From Lentzea californiensis (GTDB taxonomy: Bacteria; Actinomycetota; Actinomycetes; Mycobacteriales; Pseudonocardiaceae): a DNA stretch of 64,000 nt. The notes beneath the pieces are model-generated. The model made no database searches. It worked only from the letters and a program-made list of their open reading frames with translations, and was not told where the DNA came from. The stretch covers positions 248,001-312,000 of the forward strand of contig NZ_JANBBE010000006.1 of NCBI RefSeq assembly GCF_024648825.1, given 5' to 3'. Below, piece by piece: positions 16,585 through 28,000 of this stretch. Position 1 is the stretch's first letter. Every line of letters starts with the position of its first letter. Position numbers and translations under genes: made by a program.

Positions 16585-17661
16585 TCACAGTTCGTCCCAC
16601 CACCAGGTGATGGCGGGGATGGGCAGCGGTTCCGCCGTGACGTCGCACGGATCGGCGGTCCAGGCTGCTTCGGCACGGGGTGCGGGAACGGCCGGCCGTG
16701 CACCGTCCTCGGCGGTGTAGCGGGGGACGTTCAACGCCCAGTCGATGTTGCCGCGGATGGCGTGCCCCAGGCAGGCGAGGTACTCCCGCAGCGCGGGGCT
16801 GCACGGCCGGGTGAGAACGGTGTCGCGCAGCTGCAGGAACCGGGCCATGACGCGGTCCCGCAGTGCGCGGGCATGGTCGACCGCTGTGTACTCGCCGACT
16901 CCGTACTGGTGCATCAGGACGTTGACGATGTTCTGCTCCGCCTGGCTCTCCCGGCTCTCCTTGACGTGGGAATGCAGGTCGTTGTCCCAGGAGGCGATCA
17001 GGATCGCCATCTCGGTCAGGGCGCGGATCGGCGGTGAGTCCATCTCCGCACCGGGGATCTCGCTGCCGTTCGCGATCTCCAGCAACGCCAGCGTCGGTTC
17101 TCCTCCTGCCGAGTTGCTGCGCATGACGGTGTACTCGTCGAGGCCGGGCATGCGGCCCTGTGCGCGGTTGGCGGTCTGCCACGCCACCGCGTAGAGCCAC
17201 GACCGGTGCGCGTGCACGAACCTCTGCGCCTGCACCGGTGTGGCGCAGTCGCGCATGCTGCGCGCGATGTCCTGCAACGCCAGGACGAGCGGGTCGTCGA
17301 CCACCACGTGCCACGGCGACTCCAGAGCGCGCTGGGCTTCGCCCGCCATGCGCAGGAACTCGTGGGGCCTGGTGCTGAACTCACCGGCGTCGCAGCGCAG
17401 GTCGTCGAAGATGAAGCCCCAGTAGACCCATCTCACCGCGACCTGCAGGCCCTCCTCGCCGGCGCGGGGGGTGAAGCGGGAGAAGAACTCCGCGCTGTTG
17501 GTGCCGATGAGCCGTCTGCGTTGCCTGTCGTCCGCCCACAGTCCTATGTGGTCCATCCAGGCTATGGCCTCACGTTCCGCTTCCGCGGCGTGCGGGTGGA
17601 TGGCGGGGGCCTCGGGGCAGTAGAAGAGCCGGTGCTCGACGGGATGGTCGAGGGAGGTCAT
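16585..17661 (-). CDS. Class I terpene synthase
   Basis: This 358-residue bacterial terpene cyclase ionises a prenyl diphosphate with a Mg cluster. The aspartate-rich motif is D86-D87-L-R-C-D91. The NSE triad is N227/S231/E235 in NDLHSHVKE. Arg181 lies exactly 46 residues before N227, the canonical pyrophosphate-sensor position, and the C-terminal RY pair is R314-Y315. All catalytic residues are therefore present. AAGGAG supports the ATG at 17661. The divergent neighbour makes a longer prenyl diphosphate, so the substrate may be GGPP (a diterpene), but sequence alone does not exclude FPP. Confidence 0.92.
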   Translation of the reverse strand: MTSLDHPVEHRLFYCPEAPAIHPHAAEAEREAIAWMDHIGLWADDRQRRRLIGTNSAEFFSRFTPRAGEEGLQVAVRWVYWGFIFDDLRCDAGEFSTRPHEFLRMAGEAQRALESPWHVVVDDPLVLALQDIARSMRDCATPVQAQRFVHAHRSWLYAVAWQTANRAQGRMPGLDEYTVMRSNSAGGEPTLALLEIANGSEIPGAEMDSPPIRALTEMAILIASWDNDLHSHVKESRESQAEQNIVNVLMHQYGVGEYTAVDHARALRDRVMARFLQLRDTVLTRPCSPALREYLACLGHAIRGNIDWALNVPRYTAEDGARPAVPAPRAEAAWTADPCDVTAEPLPIPAITWWWDEL

Positions 17662-18018
17662 GCGGGTCTCCTTGAGAAATGGTGCCCGGCGAAGAGAAGC
17701 GGCGATTCACGGCGTTCTGTTCCACCGGATGCGAGCGAAGTTGCCGCACCCCGCAGATCGATTCAAGTGGTGTGCGCGGTTTCATGCCAAAGAGGGGCTG
17801 CGCATGCACTCGATTGAGGTGTGATTTCTGGACGCGGGCGGGGAAGCCGACTGCGGATAGTCCGGCCGGGACACATCCGGGTGTTCACCACGATTCGGCT
17901 CGCCGCTCACCGGCATCCGGTGTTAATTTCGGAAAGCCGCGACGGTAGAGCGATTCCCGTCCGATCTTCAGCGGCATCCTCCGCACTCGGCTCACGCTCC
18001 AGCACACACGGAGAAATG
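17662..18018. other. Divergent control region between terpene synthase and prenyl synthase genes
   Basis: This 357-base gap holds the start regions of both divergent units and no credible gene. Two 12-base direct repeats, TCGATTCAAGTG (17758-17769) and TCGATTGAGGTG (17810-17821), match at 10 of 12 positions and lie 52 bases apart. They could be regulator sites. I see no clear -35/-10 pair or strong palindrome. Confidence 0.45.
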
Positions 18019-19119
18019 ATGACCAGTGATCTCCTTGCCCTGTCCGCGCTTTCCGCGGCGGACTCAGGGTGTCCGGGCACGGCTCGGGTGCGTGACCAGG
18101 TGGACTCGGTGCTGGCGGCCTTCCTGGCCGGCAAGTGCGGTTCTGCTCCGGACCCGTGCCTGCCGCCCCTGGTGGCGGTGCTGCGCGAGTTCCTGGAGGG
18201 CGGCAAGCGCGTCCGGCCGTTGTTCTGCCACTTCGGCTGGTCGGCCGCCGGAGGTGATCCCGGCGCCGAGCAGCCCGCTGTCCTGGGCGCGGCGCTGGAG
18301 TTGTTCCACACCTTCGCCTTGGTGCACGACGACATCATGGACGCGTCCGACCTCCGGCGCGGCAGACCGGCGGTGCACCGGGCACTGGCCACGGGCTTCC
18401 GCGGCCCCGCTGAGGCCGCCGAGCGGTTCGGGACCAGCGCGGCGATCCTCCTCGGAGACCTGGCCCTGGTGTGGTCGGAGGAACTGCTGTGCGTGCTCGA
18501 CCTCGAAGACCGCCGCAGGAGAGCTGTGCGTGAGCTCGTCGGCACCATGCACGCCGAGCTGATCGCCGGGCAGTACCTCGACCTGCTCGGTGCCGCCGGG
18601 TCCGGCGTCGATCCCCTGCGGCGGGCGTGGCGGGTGATCCGCCTGAAAACCGCCCGCTACACGGTGGAGGTGCCATTGCGCATCGGCGCGGTGCTGGCGG
18701 GCGCCGACGCGCGCGTCCTCACCGCGTGCGGCGCCTACGGACGTCCGGTCGGCGAAGCGTTCCAGCTGCGAGACGACCTGCTGGGCGTGTTCGGCAACCC
18801 CGCCGTGACAGGAAAACCGGACCTGGACGACCTGCGTGAGGGAAAGCAGACCGTCCTGATGGTCCTCGCGTGGCGGCAGGCCACCGAAGCACAACGCGAG
18901 GTCATCGCCGCCCTGCACGGCAAACCGGACCTGGACCAGCAGGAGGCGGACCGGCTGCGGGAGGTCGTCCGCGACACGGGCGCCGCCGCCCGCGTGGAGA
19001 AGCTGATCAGTGATCGCGCACAGCGCGCCCTGTCGGTGCTGAAGTCGGCGGCGTTCGCCGCGCAGGCAGAACAGGGCCTGACCGAGCTGGCCGTGTCCGC
19101 CACCTCCCGCACGCGTTGA
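18019..19119 (+). CDS. Polyprenyl (geranylgeranyl) diphosphate synthase
   Basis: This 366-residue trans-prenyltransferase condenses IPP with allylic diphosphates. The first Asp-rich motif is DDIMD (104-108) and the second is RDDLLGVFG (from 251), with Gly in place of the last Asp, as is common in actinobacterial GGPP synthases. GGKRVRP-type IPP binding (GGKRVRPLF) lies near residue 67. The ATG at 18019 fits GGAG at 18010-18013 better than the ATG at 18016. It begins the forward operon with an ABC transporter, a reductase and a PKS, and probably feeds the divergent terpene synthase. Confidence 0.92.
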   Translation: MTSDLLALSALSAADSGCPGTARVRDQVDSVLAAFLAGKCGSAPDPCLPPLVAVLREFLEGGKRVRPLFCHFGWSAAGGDPGAEQPAVLGAALELFHTFALVHDDIMDASDLRRGRPAVHRALATGFRGPAEAAERFGTSAAILLGDLALVWSEELLCVLDLEDRRRRAVRELVGTMHAELIAGQYLDLLGAAGSGVDPLRRAWRVIRLKTARYTVEVPLRIGAVLAGADARVLTACGAYGRPVGEAFQLRDDLLGVFGNPAVTGKPDLDDLREGKQTVLMVLAWRQATEAQREVIAALHGKPDLDQQEADRLREVVRDTGAAARVEKLISDRAQRALSVLKSAAFAAQAEQGLTELAVSATSRTR

Positions 19120-19140
19120 GCCGACTTCGAAGGGAGCGCG

Positions 19141-19794
19141 GTGTCCTCTGAGGACTTCACCCTGCAGGCATTGGGACTGTACAAGGCGTTCGGCTCGCAC
19201 CAGGTGCTACGAGGTGTCGAGTTCTCCCTGCGACCAGGAGAGATCATGGGGATCATCGGCGAGAACGGCGCCGGCAAGACCACGCTGCTGCGCGTGTTGT
19301 CCGGTGAGCTCAGAGCCGACAGCGGCAGCGTCGTGCACAGGGGCCGCCTCGGCTACTGCCCGCAGCGCATCGTCGTCAACAACGAGCTGACGGTGGAACA
19401 ACACCTGCGCTACTTCCAGAGCGCGTACCAGCTCGCCACCCTCACCCGCGCCCACGAACTGGTGGAGCGCCTGGACCTGACCCGCTACCTGAACCGCAAG
19501 GCCGGCCTGCTCAGCGGCGGCACCAAGCAGAAGCTCAACCTCGTCCTCGCGCTCATGCACGACCCCGGCGTGGTCCTCATGGACGAGCCCTACCAGGGTT
19601 TCGACTGGGACAACTACCTCGCGTTCTGGGCCATCACCCGGGAACTGTGCGACAGGGGCCAGTCCGTGCTGGTGATCTCCCACATCGCCCACGACATCAA
19701 GCGGTTCGACCGGCTGCACAGGCTGCGGGACGGGCAGGTCCACGCCGAGAAGGCCACCGCGCGGCACACCGCCGGCAGGAAGGTGGCGCCGTGA
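19141..19794 (+). CDS. ABC transporter ATPase subunit
   Basis: This 217-residue cytoplasmic ATPase starts at GTG 19141 behind AGGGAG. It has Walker A GENGAGKTT (about 40-48), signature LSGGTKQK, Walker B VVLMDEP and the H-loop VISHIAHD. The signature LSGGT rather than LSGGQ resembles ABC-2/drug-type exporters. It overlaps the permease start by four bases (GTGA). With that permease it probably exports the product of the surrounding terpene/polyketide genes or confers self-protection. Confidence 0.92.
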   Translation: MSSEDFTLQALGLYKAFGSHQVLRGVEFSLRPGEIMGIIGENGAGKTTLLRVLSGELRADSGSVVHRGRLGYCPQRIVVNNELTVEQHLRYFQSAYQLATLTRAHELVERLDLTRYLNRKAGLLSGGTKQKLNLVLALMHDPGVVLMDEPYQGFDWDNYLAFWAITRELCDRGQSVLVISHIAHDIKRFDRLHRLRDGQVHAEKATARHTAGRKVAP

Positions 19795-20813
19795 GGCCGG
19801 CGACCGCCGTGCTGGCGGACCTGCGCGCGGCGAGGCGGTCCCTGGACGGGCGCACCACGTGGTGGGCCAAGCTGCTCAAGGCCATCGGCTTCGAGGTCAC
19901 CCAGCACGCCCGCAACCACCTCGCGCTGGGGCTGGTGGTGTGCTTCATCCCCGTCTGGCTCGGCGTGGTCCACACGGTCATCCCCAACAACACCGTCGAG
20001 TTCCACTCCCGCGTGCTCGGCCACGCGATGCGGGTCGACGCCAACGAACTGGCCATGATCTCGGCGGTGATCAACGCCGTCACCCTGATCATCGGCTTCA
20101 TGCAGTTCGCGTCCGTGCGGCGTTCCAGCGATTTCGACCAGCGGCTGGTGCTCGCGGGACATCCGCGCCTGAGCATGCTGGCGGCCAAGTTCGTCGCCCT
20201 CGTCCTCGTCTCGATGCCGACGGCCGTCTACGCCGCGGTCGTCATGGACCTGTTCTGGGAACCGCGTCAGCCCGCGCTCGTGGGGTTCAGCCTGTTCACC
20301 AGCGCGTTGACGTACGGCGGACTGGGCATGGTGCTGGGCCTGGCGCTGTCGAGCGAGCTGGCGGGCATGTTCGTCATCATCATGGTCAGCCTGATCGATG
20401 TCATGGTGCAGAACCCGATCATCAACCCCTCCGCCGACCTCGGCCCGGTGCGGCTGCTGCCGACCTACGGCTCGATGCAGGCCGCGGCCGTCGCCGGGTT
20501 CACCGACGACGGCGCGATCGGCCACGCGTTGCTAGGCCTGCTGTGGCTTCTGCTGTTCGGTCTCGTGAGCGTGACCGTGTTCCATTGGCGCACCAAGGAC
20601 CACGCCGGCCACATCACGTCCCCCGCCACGCAGACCGCGTCGGTCGTCGTGACGTCCCGCGCCGACGGGACCCTGTCGATCGAGTCGACGGCGGGCCCGA
20701 TCCTGCTGTGCTCCCAGCTGCCCGGCTGTCCGGCGTCCTGCGACAGGACCGTTCCACAGCAACGGGTCCGCAAGGCCCGAGCGGTGCGGATGACCGCACC
20801 CGGCGCGTCCTGA
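19791..20813 (+). CDS. ABC transporter membrane subunit with Cys-rich C-terminal tail
   Basis: This 340-residue integral membrane protein has about six hydrophobic segments (roughly 40-60, 82-103, 126-150, 162-184, 188-205, 243-262), the layout of an ABC-2-type permease. After the last helix comes a tail of about 75 residues with C-x5-GC-x3-C (LLCSQLPGCPASCDRT), unusual for this class. The cysteines could bind a metal or form disulfides. The GTG at 19791 overlaps the ATPase stop, so the pair is coupled. Confidence 0.85.
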   Translation: MRPATAVLADLRAARRSLDGRTTWWAKLLKAIGFEVTQHARNHLALGLVVCFIPVWLGVVHTVIPNNTVEFHSRVLGHAMRVDANELAMISAVINAVTLIIGFMQFASVRRSSDFDQRLVLAGHPRLSMLAAKFVALVLVSMPTAVYAAVVMDLFWEPRQPALVGFSLFTSALTYGGLGMVLGLALSSELAGMFVIIMVSLIDVMVQNPIINPSADLGPVRLLPTYGSMQAAAVAGFTDDGAIGHALLGLLWLLLFGLVSVTVFHWRTKDHAGHITSPATQTASVVVTSRADGTLSIESTAGPILLCSQLPGCPASCDRTVPQQRVRKARAVRMTAPGAS

Positions 20814-20853
20814 CCACTCCACGTTCGACCCTCCACTCAGGAACGGTGATCAG

Positions 20854-22035
20854 ATGTCAGCGGATCGGTTCAACGGGCAGCCGTGGGACGTGGTGGTCGT
20901 CGGGGCGGGCCCCGCCGGAGCCACCGCCGCCAGGGTGGCGGCGGAAGCGGGATGCGGTGTGCTGCTGCTCGAACGTGCCGCCGTGCCGCGGTACAAGACC
21001 TGCGGGGGCGGGTTGATCGGGTGTTCCCAGGCGTACCTGCCCGCCGGGCTCGAGGTCGCGGTCCGCGACGAGATCGACTCCGTGACGTTCGGCTGGAACG
21101 GGCGCCGTGAACGCACCGTCGCCTCCACCGGGGGAACGCGCTGCAAGATGGTGTTCCGCGACGAGCTGGACGCCGCACTCACCGAGGCGGCCGCCCGCGC
21201 CGGTGCCGTCGTGCGCGACCAGACCTCCGTGTCGGCGCTGGAGGACGAGAACGGCGAGGTCGTCGTCCGCATCGGTGGCGGCGAACGGATCCGCGCGCGT
21301 GCGGTCGTGGGCGCGGACGGCAGCGCGGGACGGGTGGGCCGTCACGTCGGTGTCCGCTGCGAGCAGGTGGACCTGGCGCTGGAGGTCGAGGTCCCGGTCG
21401 GCCCCGGCGACGCGGCGAGGTGGCGCGGCCGCATGTTGATGGAGTGGGGGCCGCTGCCCGGCTCGTTCGGGTGGGTCTTCCCCAAGGGCGACATCTGCAC
21501 GGCCGGTGTGGTCGCCACGCGCGGGCGGGGCGAGGCCACGAAGGCCTACCTGCGGGAGTTCCTGCGGCGCCACGGTCTGGCGCACCTGACCCCGTTGCAC
21601 GACACGGGACACCTGACCCGGTGCCGCCGTCCTGACTCACCGCTGGGGCGCGGCCGCACGCTCGTGGCCGGCGACGCCGCCGCGCTGTGCGATCCGTGGT
21701 CCAGGGAAGGGATCTCCTTCGCGTTGCGCTCGGGCACGTGGGCGGGGAAGGCCGCCGCCGAGATCGCACGGGCGGAGCGCCCGGCGGACGCGCAACGGGC
21801 GCTCGGCGCCTACACCAGCGCGGTGCGCTCCACCCTGGAGGTCGAGATGCTCGCCTCCCGCGAGGTCATGAACGTCTTCACCAAACGTCCCGGCGTGGTC
21901 CACACCGCGTTGACCGCGTTCCCGCCGGTGTGGCGGAGGGTCGACTCGTACCTCGGCGGTGACACCACGATCCCGGCGCTGCTCGGCACGCCCGTCGCCC
22001 GCACGGCTCTCAAGGTGGCGGGCCTCTTCGCCTGA
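20854..22035 (+). CDS. Geranylgeranyl-reductase-family FAD oxidoreductase
   Basis: This 393-residue flavoprotein starts with VVVGAGPAGATAARVAAEAG (FAD-binding), followed by the family hallmark PRYKTCGGGL (about residues 46-55) and the second FAD motif GDAAALCDPWSREGI. Relatives reduce the double bonds of geranylgeranyl chains in archaeal lipids, chlorophyll or menaquinone, or act as halogenase-like oxidoreductases. Between a prenyl diphosphate synthase and a PKS, reduction of a prenyl chain or a cluster intermediate is the natural reading. The exact substrate is unknown. Confidence 0.85.
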   Translation: MSADRFNGQPWDVVVVGAGPAGATAARVAAEAGCGVLLLERAAVPRYKTCGGGLIGCSQAYLPAGLEVAVRDEIDSVTFGWNGRRERTVASTGGTRCKMVFRDELDAALTEAAARAGAVVRDQTSVSALEDENGEVVVRIGGGERIRARAVVGADGSAGRVGRHVGVRCEQVDLALEVEVPVGPGDAARWRGRMLMEWGPLPGSFGWVFPKGDICTAGVVATRGRGEATKAYLREFLRRHGLAHLTPLHDTGHLTRCRRPDSPLGRGRTLVAGDAAALCDPWSREGISFALRSGTWAGKAAAEIARAERPADAQRALGAYTSAVRSTLEVEMLASREVMNVFTKRPGVVHTALTAFPPVWRRVDSYLGGDTTIPALLGTPVARTALKVAGLFA

Positions 22036-22095
22036 CGGCGGGGACCGCTCTCCGAAGTTCTCCGACCGGGGACCGAGACACCAGAAGGACTCACC

Positions 22096-25000
22096 ATGCA
22101 CGAGGACCACGCAGGCAGTGACCGGCAGACGCCGGTGGCGATCATCGGAACGGCGTGCCGGACCCCCGGCGGGGTCACGTCGGCGGAAGAGCTGTGGCAG
22201 CTCCTGCTGGACCGGCGTGACGTCGTGACCGGGTCCGGCCCCGGCCGGCGGTGGTCCGACGACGAGCGCGTGGTCCCGGCCGACCTCGCGGGCTCGGGAG
22301 CGCTGGGCAGCGGTTCCTTCCTCGACGCGGTCGACCTGTTCGACCCCGGCTTCTTCGGCGTGCCCGTCCGCGAGGCGGCGAGCGTCGACCCGCAGCACCG
22401 GTTGCTGATGGAGGCGAGTTGGGAGGCGCTGGAGGACGCCGGTGTGCCGCCGCGTTCGCTGGCGGGGTCGCGCACCGGCATGTTCGTCGGCATCTCCGGC
22501 GCCGACTACGCCAAGCGGTTCACGATGGCGGACTTCAACGTCTACCACGGCATCTCGGCGATCCCGTCGGGCGCGCCCGGCCGGATCTCCTACATCCTCG
22601 ACGTCAACGGGCCGTCCCTGGCCGTGGACGGGGCGTGCGCCTCGTCCCTGATCGCCGTGCACCTGGCGTGCCGCGCCCTGCACAACGGGGAGGCCGACCT
22701 CGCCCTGGCGGGCGGCGTGACCGTGCAGCTCGAATGGGGCGGGCTCGTCGGTTTCGCCCGCGCCGGCGCACTGTCCTCACGCGGCCGGTGCGCGGCGTTC
22801 GACGCGAGCGCGGACGGCTTCGTGCGCGGTGAGGGCTGCGGGGTGGTGGCGTTGAAGCGGCTGGCCGACGCGCAACGCGACGGGGACCGGGTGCTCGCGG
22901 TGATCGCGGGGACGGCGATCAACCACGCCGGGCGGGTGCAGGGCATCACCCAGCCGTCGCGCGGCGCCCAGCACGCGGTCATCCGGGCGGCGATGCGCTC
23001 GGCGGGCGTCACCGCGGACGACATCGGCTACGTGGAGGCGCACGGCACCGGCACACCGGTCGGCGACCCGATCGAGTTCGCCGCGCTGACCGACGCCTAC
23101 GGCACCTCCGGCCGCCCCTGCGCCCTGGGCTCGCTGAAGACCAACATCGGCCACCCGGAGAGCGCGGCGGGGGTGCTCGGGCTCATCAAGGCCGCGCTGG
23201 CGGTGCAGCGGGGCACCATCCCGGCGAACCTCCACTTCACCCGCTGGAACCCCGCGATCGACGCGGACGGCACCCGTTTCGTCGTGCCCACGGCCACCAC
23301 CGCCTGGGACGACCCTGGCCGGCCTCGCCGCGCGGGCGTGTCGGCGTTCGGCGTCACCGGCACGAACGCGCACGCCATCGTCGAGCAGGCGCCACCCGCA
23401 CCCGAGCCGCCCTCGCAGGACCGGCCGGACAGGATCGTGGTCCACGCCCTCTCAGCCGCCTCACCGGGAGGACTCACGGCCACGGCCCGCCGCCTTGCCG
23501 AGCACGTGGAGGCCTCCGACCACTCCCCCGCCGACGTCGCGCACACCCTGGCAGCGCACCGCAGCCACCTGTCCACCCGCGCCTGCGTGGTGGCGGCCGG
23601 CCGCGACGGGCTGCTGGACGCCCTGCGCGCGGTGGCCACCGGACAGGACCACCCCGGTGTCCTCTCAGGACCGACGACCGATCCCGGCATGCCGGTGTGG
23701 GTGTTCTCCGGCCACGGCTCGCAGTGGCCGGGCATGGGCCGCGACCTGCTGGACCACGATCCCGCCTTCACCCGCACCATCGACCGCCTCGACGCCGTCG
23801 CCGCGCCCGCGGGCGTGCCCGTGCGGCGGCTGCTGGCCTCCGGCGAACCGCTGGAACGGATGGACGTGGTCCAGCCGGTGCTCTTCGCCGTCCAGACGGC
23901 GCTGGCGGAGATGTGGCGGGCCAGGGGCCTGCGCCCGGCCGCCGTGGTCGGCCACTCGATGGGCGAAGCGGCCGCCGCGGTGGCGGCGGGCATGGTGACG
24001 CCCGAGGAGGGCATGCGCATCACGATCGCGCGGTCGTCCCTGCTCCAGCGCGTCGCCGGTGGCTGCATGGCCGTGGTCTCGCTGCCCGTCGAGCGCGTCG
24101 AGGCCGGGATCGCCGGCGTCCCCGGCGTGTCGGTCGCGGTGGTGACCGCCCCGGCGACCACCGTCGTCGCGGGCGGCGGTCCCGCCGTTGCCGGGCTGAT
24201 GCGCCGCTGGCAGGACGAAGGTGTGTTCTGCAAGCAGGTCGCCGTCGTGGTGGCCGCGCACTCCCCGCAGGTCGACCCGATCCTCACCGAGATCGCCGAG
24301 CGGACGTCGTGGCTGCCGGGAACACCGGCGGTCGTGCCGTTCTACTCCACGGCGGGAGATCCGCGGGAACCGGTGGTCTTCGACAGCGCGTACTGGGCGC
24401 GGAACCTGCGCGCGCCGGTGCGTTTCGACCTGGCCTGCAAGGCGTTGGTCGAGGACGGGCACCGCGTGTTCCTGGAACTCGCACCGCATCCGCTGCTGAC
24501 GCAGGCCGTGGAGGAGAACGCCGCGGCGCTCGGAGCACCGGTGGTGGCGGTGGGTTCGCTCGACCGGGACCGGGGCGGGCACGAGTCGATGGTCCGCGCC
24601 GCCGCCGCGCTGCACGTGGCGGGCGTGCCGGTCGACCTCGTCGCCGTCAACGGCGGTGGCACGCGGATCCCGTTGCCGCCCACAGCTTTCGACCGCTCCC
24701 GGTACTGGCAGGACCCCGTGCGCGGGTCACGCGGTGCGGCGGCGCACATGTGGCTGGGCGACCGGTCGGCCGTACCGGATCCCGAGGCCGAGGACGGCAC
24801 CCGGCACGTGTGGAGCGCGGACCTCGGCACGGATCGCGCCGAGTGGCTGGCGCAGCACACCCTGCGCGGCACCCCGCTCGTGCCCGGCGCCGCCCACGTC
24901 GAACTCGCCCTCGCCGTGGCCACCGACCTGCTGGGCTGCGGCACCGACGAGATCCGCCTGACCGGCGTCCGGTTCGAGCGCGCGCTGCCGCTGGCCGCCT

Positions 25001-28000
25001 CCGTGCCCCTGCAGGTCGCGGCCACCAGGACCGGGCACCGCGTGGACGTCGAGGTCGTCCAGCACACCGGCGGCGGGTGGGACCGGATCGCCGCGGCGAC
25101 GGCCCTCCGGGGCGACGGGGCGGCCGATCTCCGTCCCGCGCTGCCGATCCCGGACTCCCCGGCTGATCTGGACGCCCTCTACGCGGCGTTCCGCCGGATC
25201 GGCCTGGACACCGGTCCGGCCTTCCACTCGATCACCGCCACCACGGACGACGGGGTGGTCCGCCTGCAGGTGCCCACCGACGCCGAGATCCGCACCGGGG
25301 CCCCGCGCGTCCACCCCGTGCTGATGGACGGGTGTGTCCTGTCGGTGGCGGCCTGCCTCGCTCGCGGTGACGAACCCGGCGACGGTGACGGGCCCTGGTT
25401 GCCCACGGGCATCGGTGAGGTCGTGTTGCCCGCCCAGCCCGGCCGCATCGCGTGGGCACGCGCCGAAGTGAGGCGCGACGACACCACCGCGACCGGTCGT
25501 GCCGACCTCTACGACGAAGCCGGCGAGTGGGTGGGCGCGATCGAGGACGTCGGCTTCGTGCGCAACACCCAGGCCGCGGCCGACAGCGCGAAGCTCAACG
25601 CCAGGTTGTTCGAGATCGCCTGGCTCTCCGTCCCCCTGCCGGAACAGCAGCCGGCGCACTCGGACGGCACCTGGGCGGTGATCGGCGAACCGGGTGACCA
25701 CGACGGCGTCGCCGAGCGGATGGTCGCGGCGCTGACGGAGGCAGGGCTACGCGCCGAGCTCCACCACGACACGTCCGCGGTTCCCGAAGCCGCGGCGGTC
25801 GTGTGGTGCGCCACGGGTGCCCTCGACGACCTGGAACGCCTGACGAAGGTGACCGCTCTCGTCCGCGAGCACGGACGGCACGACTCGCCGTCCCGGCTGT
25901 GGCTGGTCAGCCGCAACGCGCGACCGGTGCTCGACGGCGATCCGGCCGACCCCGGTGTGTGTGCGCTGCGCGGGCTGTTGCGCGTGGCCGCCGTGGAACA
26001 GCCCGAGTCGGAGGTGAGCTGGGTCGACGGCGACACCGGCACGGCGGAGGACCTGGCCGACGTCGTCGCCGAGCTGGTGGCGGGGACGGCCGAGACCGAG
26101 ATCGCCTGGCGCGCCGGGCAGCGGTACGTGGCCAGGATGACGCGTGCGCCGCTGGCCGTGCGGCCGCCGCGGACCACCCGTCAGGTCGACGTGGTCGCGG
26201 GTGAGGACGAGTTCGTCCTGTGCCCGCACCAGGACGGGGGCCTGGACAGGCTGAGCCTGGTCGCGACCGGCGAGCCGGTGCCCGCCCCAGGGCCGGGACA
26301 GGTACTGCTGCGACCGGTCGCGTGCACCGTGCACTTCCGCGAGGTGCTGATCGCGCTGGGCATCTACCCGACCGACGACGGCAGCCTGCCCGCGCTGGGC
26401 TCGGACGCCGCCGGGGTGGTGCTGGCGGTCGGTGACGGCGTCGAGGACCTCGAGCCCGGCGACCAGGTCACCACCGTGATCACGGACGGCAGCGGGTCGA
26501 TGGCCTCCTACTGCCTGGCCGATGCCGGGCTGACCGCACGCATCCCCGAAGGCTTCGACCCCGTCGCCATCGTCCCGTCGGTGCTGACCTACATCACGGC
26601 CTGGCACTCGCTGCACGACCTCGCCCGACTGCGTGAAGGCGAGACGGTGCTGGTGCACTCCGCCGCCGGAGGCACCGGGCTCGCCGCGATCCAGGTCGCC
26701 CGGCTGCTCGGGGCCACGGTCATCGCCACCGCCGGCACCGAGTCCAAGCGCCGTTACCTGCGTGAGCACGGCGTGGAGCACGTGTTCGACTCTCGAACCC
26801 TCGACTTCGCCGAGCAGGTGCGGGAAGCCAGCGGCGGACGTGGTGCCGACGTCGTCCTCAACTCGCTGACCGGGCCCGCCATGCGCGCTTCGCTGGACCT
26901 GCTCGCCCCGGCCGGGCGCTTCGTCGAGATCGGCAAGCGCGACCTGTACGACGGCGCGCGCGTGGACCTCGGCAAGTTCCGGCACGGCAACACCTACATC
27001 GCCCTGGACCTGGTGCTCACCGCGAACGAGCGACCGGCCGTGTTCCGCGCGGCGATGCTGCGGGTGCTCGACGAGATCGCGGCCGGCCGGCTGCCCCTGC
27101 TGCCCAGTGCGTTCGTCCCCCTGCCCGAGGCGGCGGAGGCTTTCAAGCGACTGGCCTCCGGCGACCTCATCGGCCGCGTCACCCTCATCTTTCCCCCTGC
27201 CGGCCAACGGTTGCGCGTGCACGCACCCGCCCTCACGAGCGTAGTGCGTGGCGGGGCCGCCTACATCGTCACGGGCGGTACGCGGGGCCTGGGACTGGAG
27301 GCGGCCCGGTGGCTGGCGGAGTCCGGTGCGGGCCGGGTCGTCCTCGGTGGACGCGGCGACCTCGCGCCCGATGCCGCCGCCGCGCTGGACGCGGTCGCGG
27401 CCACCGGGTGCGAGGTGGAGGTCGTGCGCGGCGACATCACCGAGCCGGAGACGGCCCGGCGCCTGGTCGCGGCGGCAGGGCCGGACCTGCGCGGAGTGCT
27501 GCACACCGCCGTGGTGCTCGACGACTCCCCGCTGGAAGCCATGACCGCGGACCACCTGGCGCGGGCGTGGCACCCCAAGGTCACCGGCCTGCTGAACCTG
27601 CACCACGCGACCGAAGGCCTGCCACTGGACTGGCTCGTGATCTTCTCGTCCATGTCGGCGCTGCTGGGCAACCCCGGCCAGGCCAACTACGCGGTGGCGG
27701 GCTCGTGGGTGGACGCCTTCGCCCGGTGGCGGCACGACCAGGGGCTGCCCACCCTGTCGGTGAACTGGGGAGCCTGGGGTGAGGCTGGCCGGGCGACGGA
27801 CTTCGCCGCACGCGGCTTCGACACCATCTCCACCGCGGACGGGTTCGCCGCGCTGACCGCGTTGCTGCGGCACCAGCGGGTCAACACCGGGGTGCTCGAC
27901 TACCAGCCCGAGCTGCTGTTCCGCGCCTTCCCCCACGCGCTGGACAACCCGCTGCTGGCCGGCCTGCGCACCGGCGGCACCTCCGAGCGCGCAGCGACAC

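Noticed and set aside
17570..17809. 79-codon minus-strand gene in the terpene cluster control region
   Set aside because: It overlaps the terpene synthase start in another frame, has no ribosome site, and its composition looks random.
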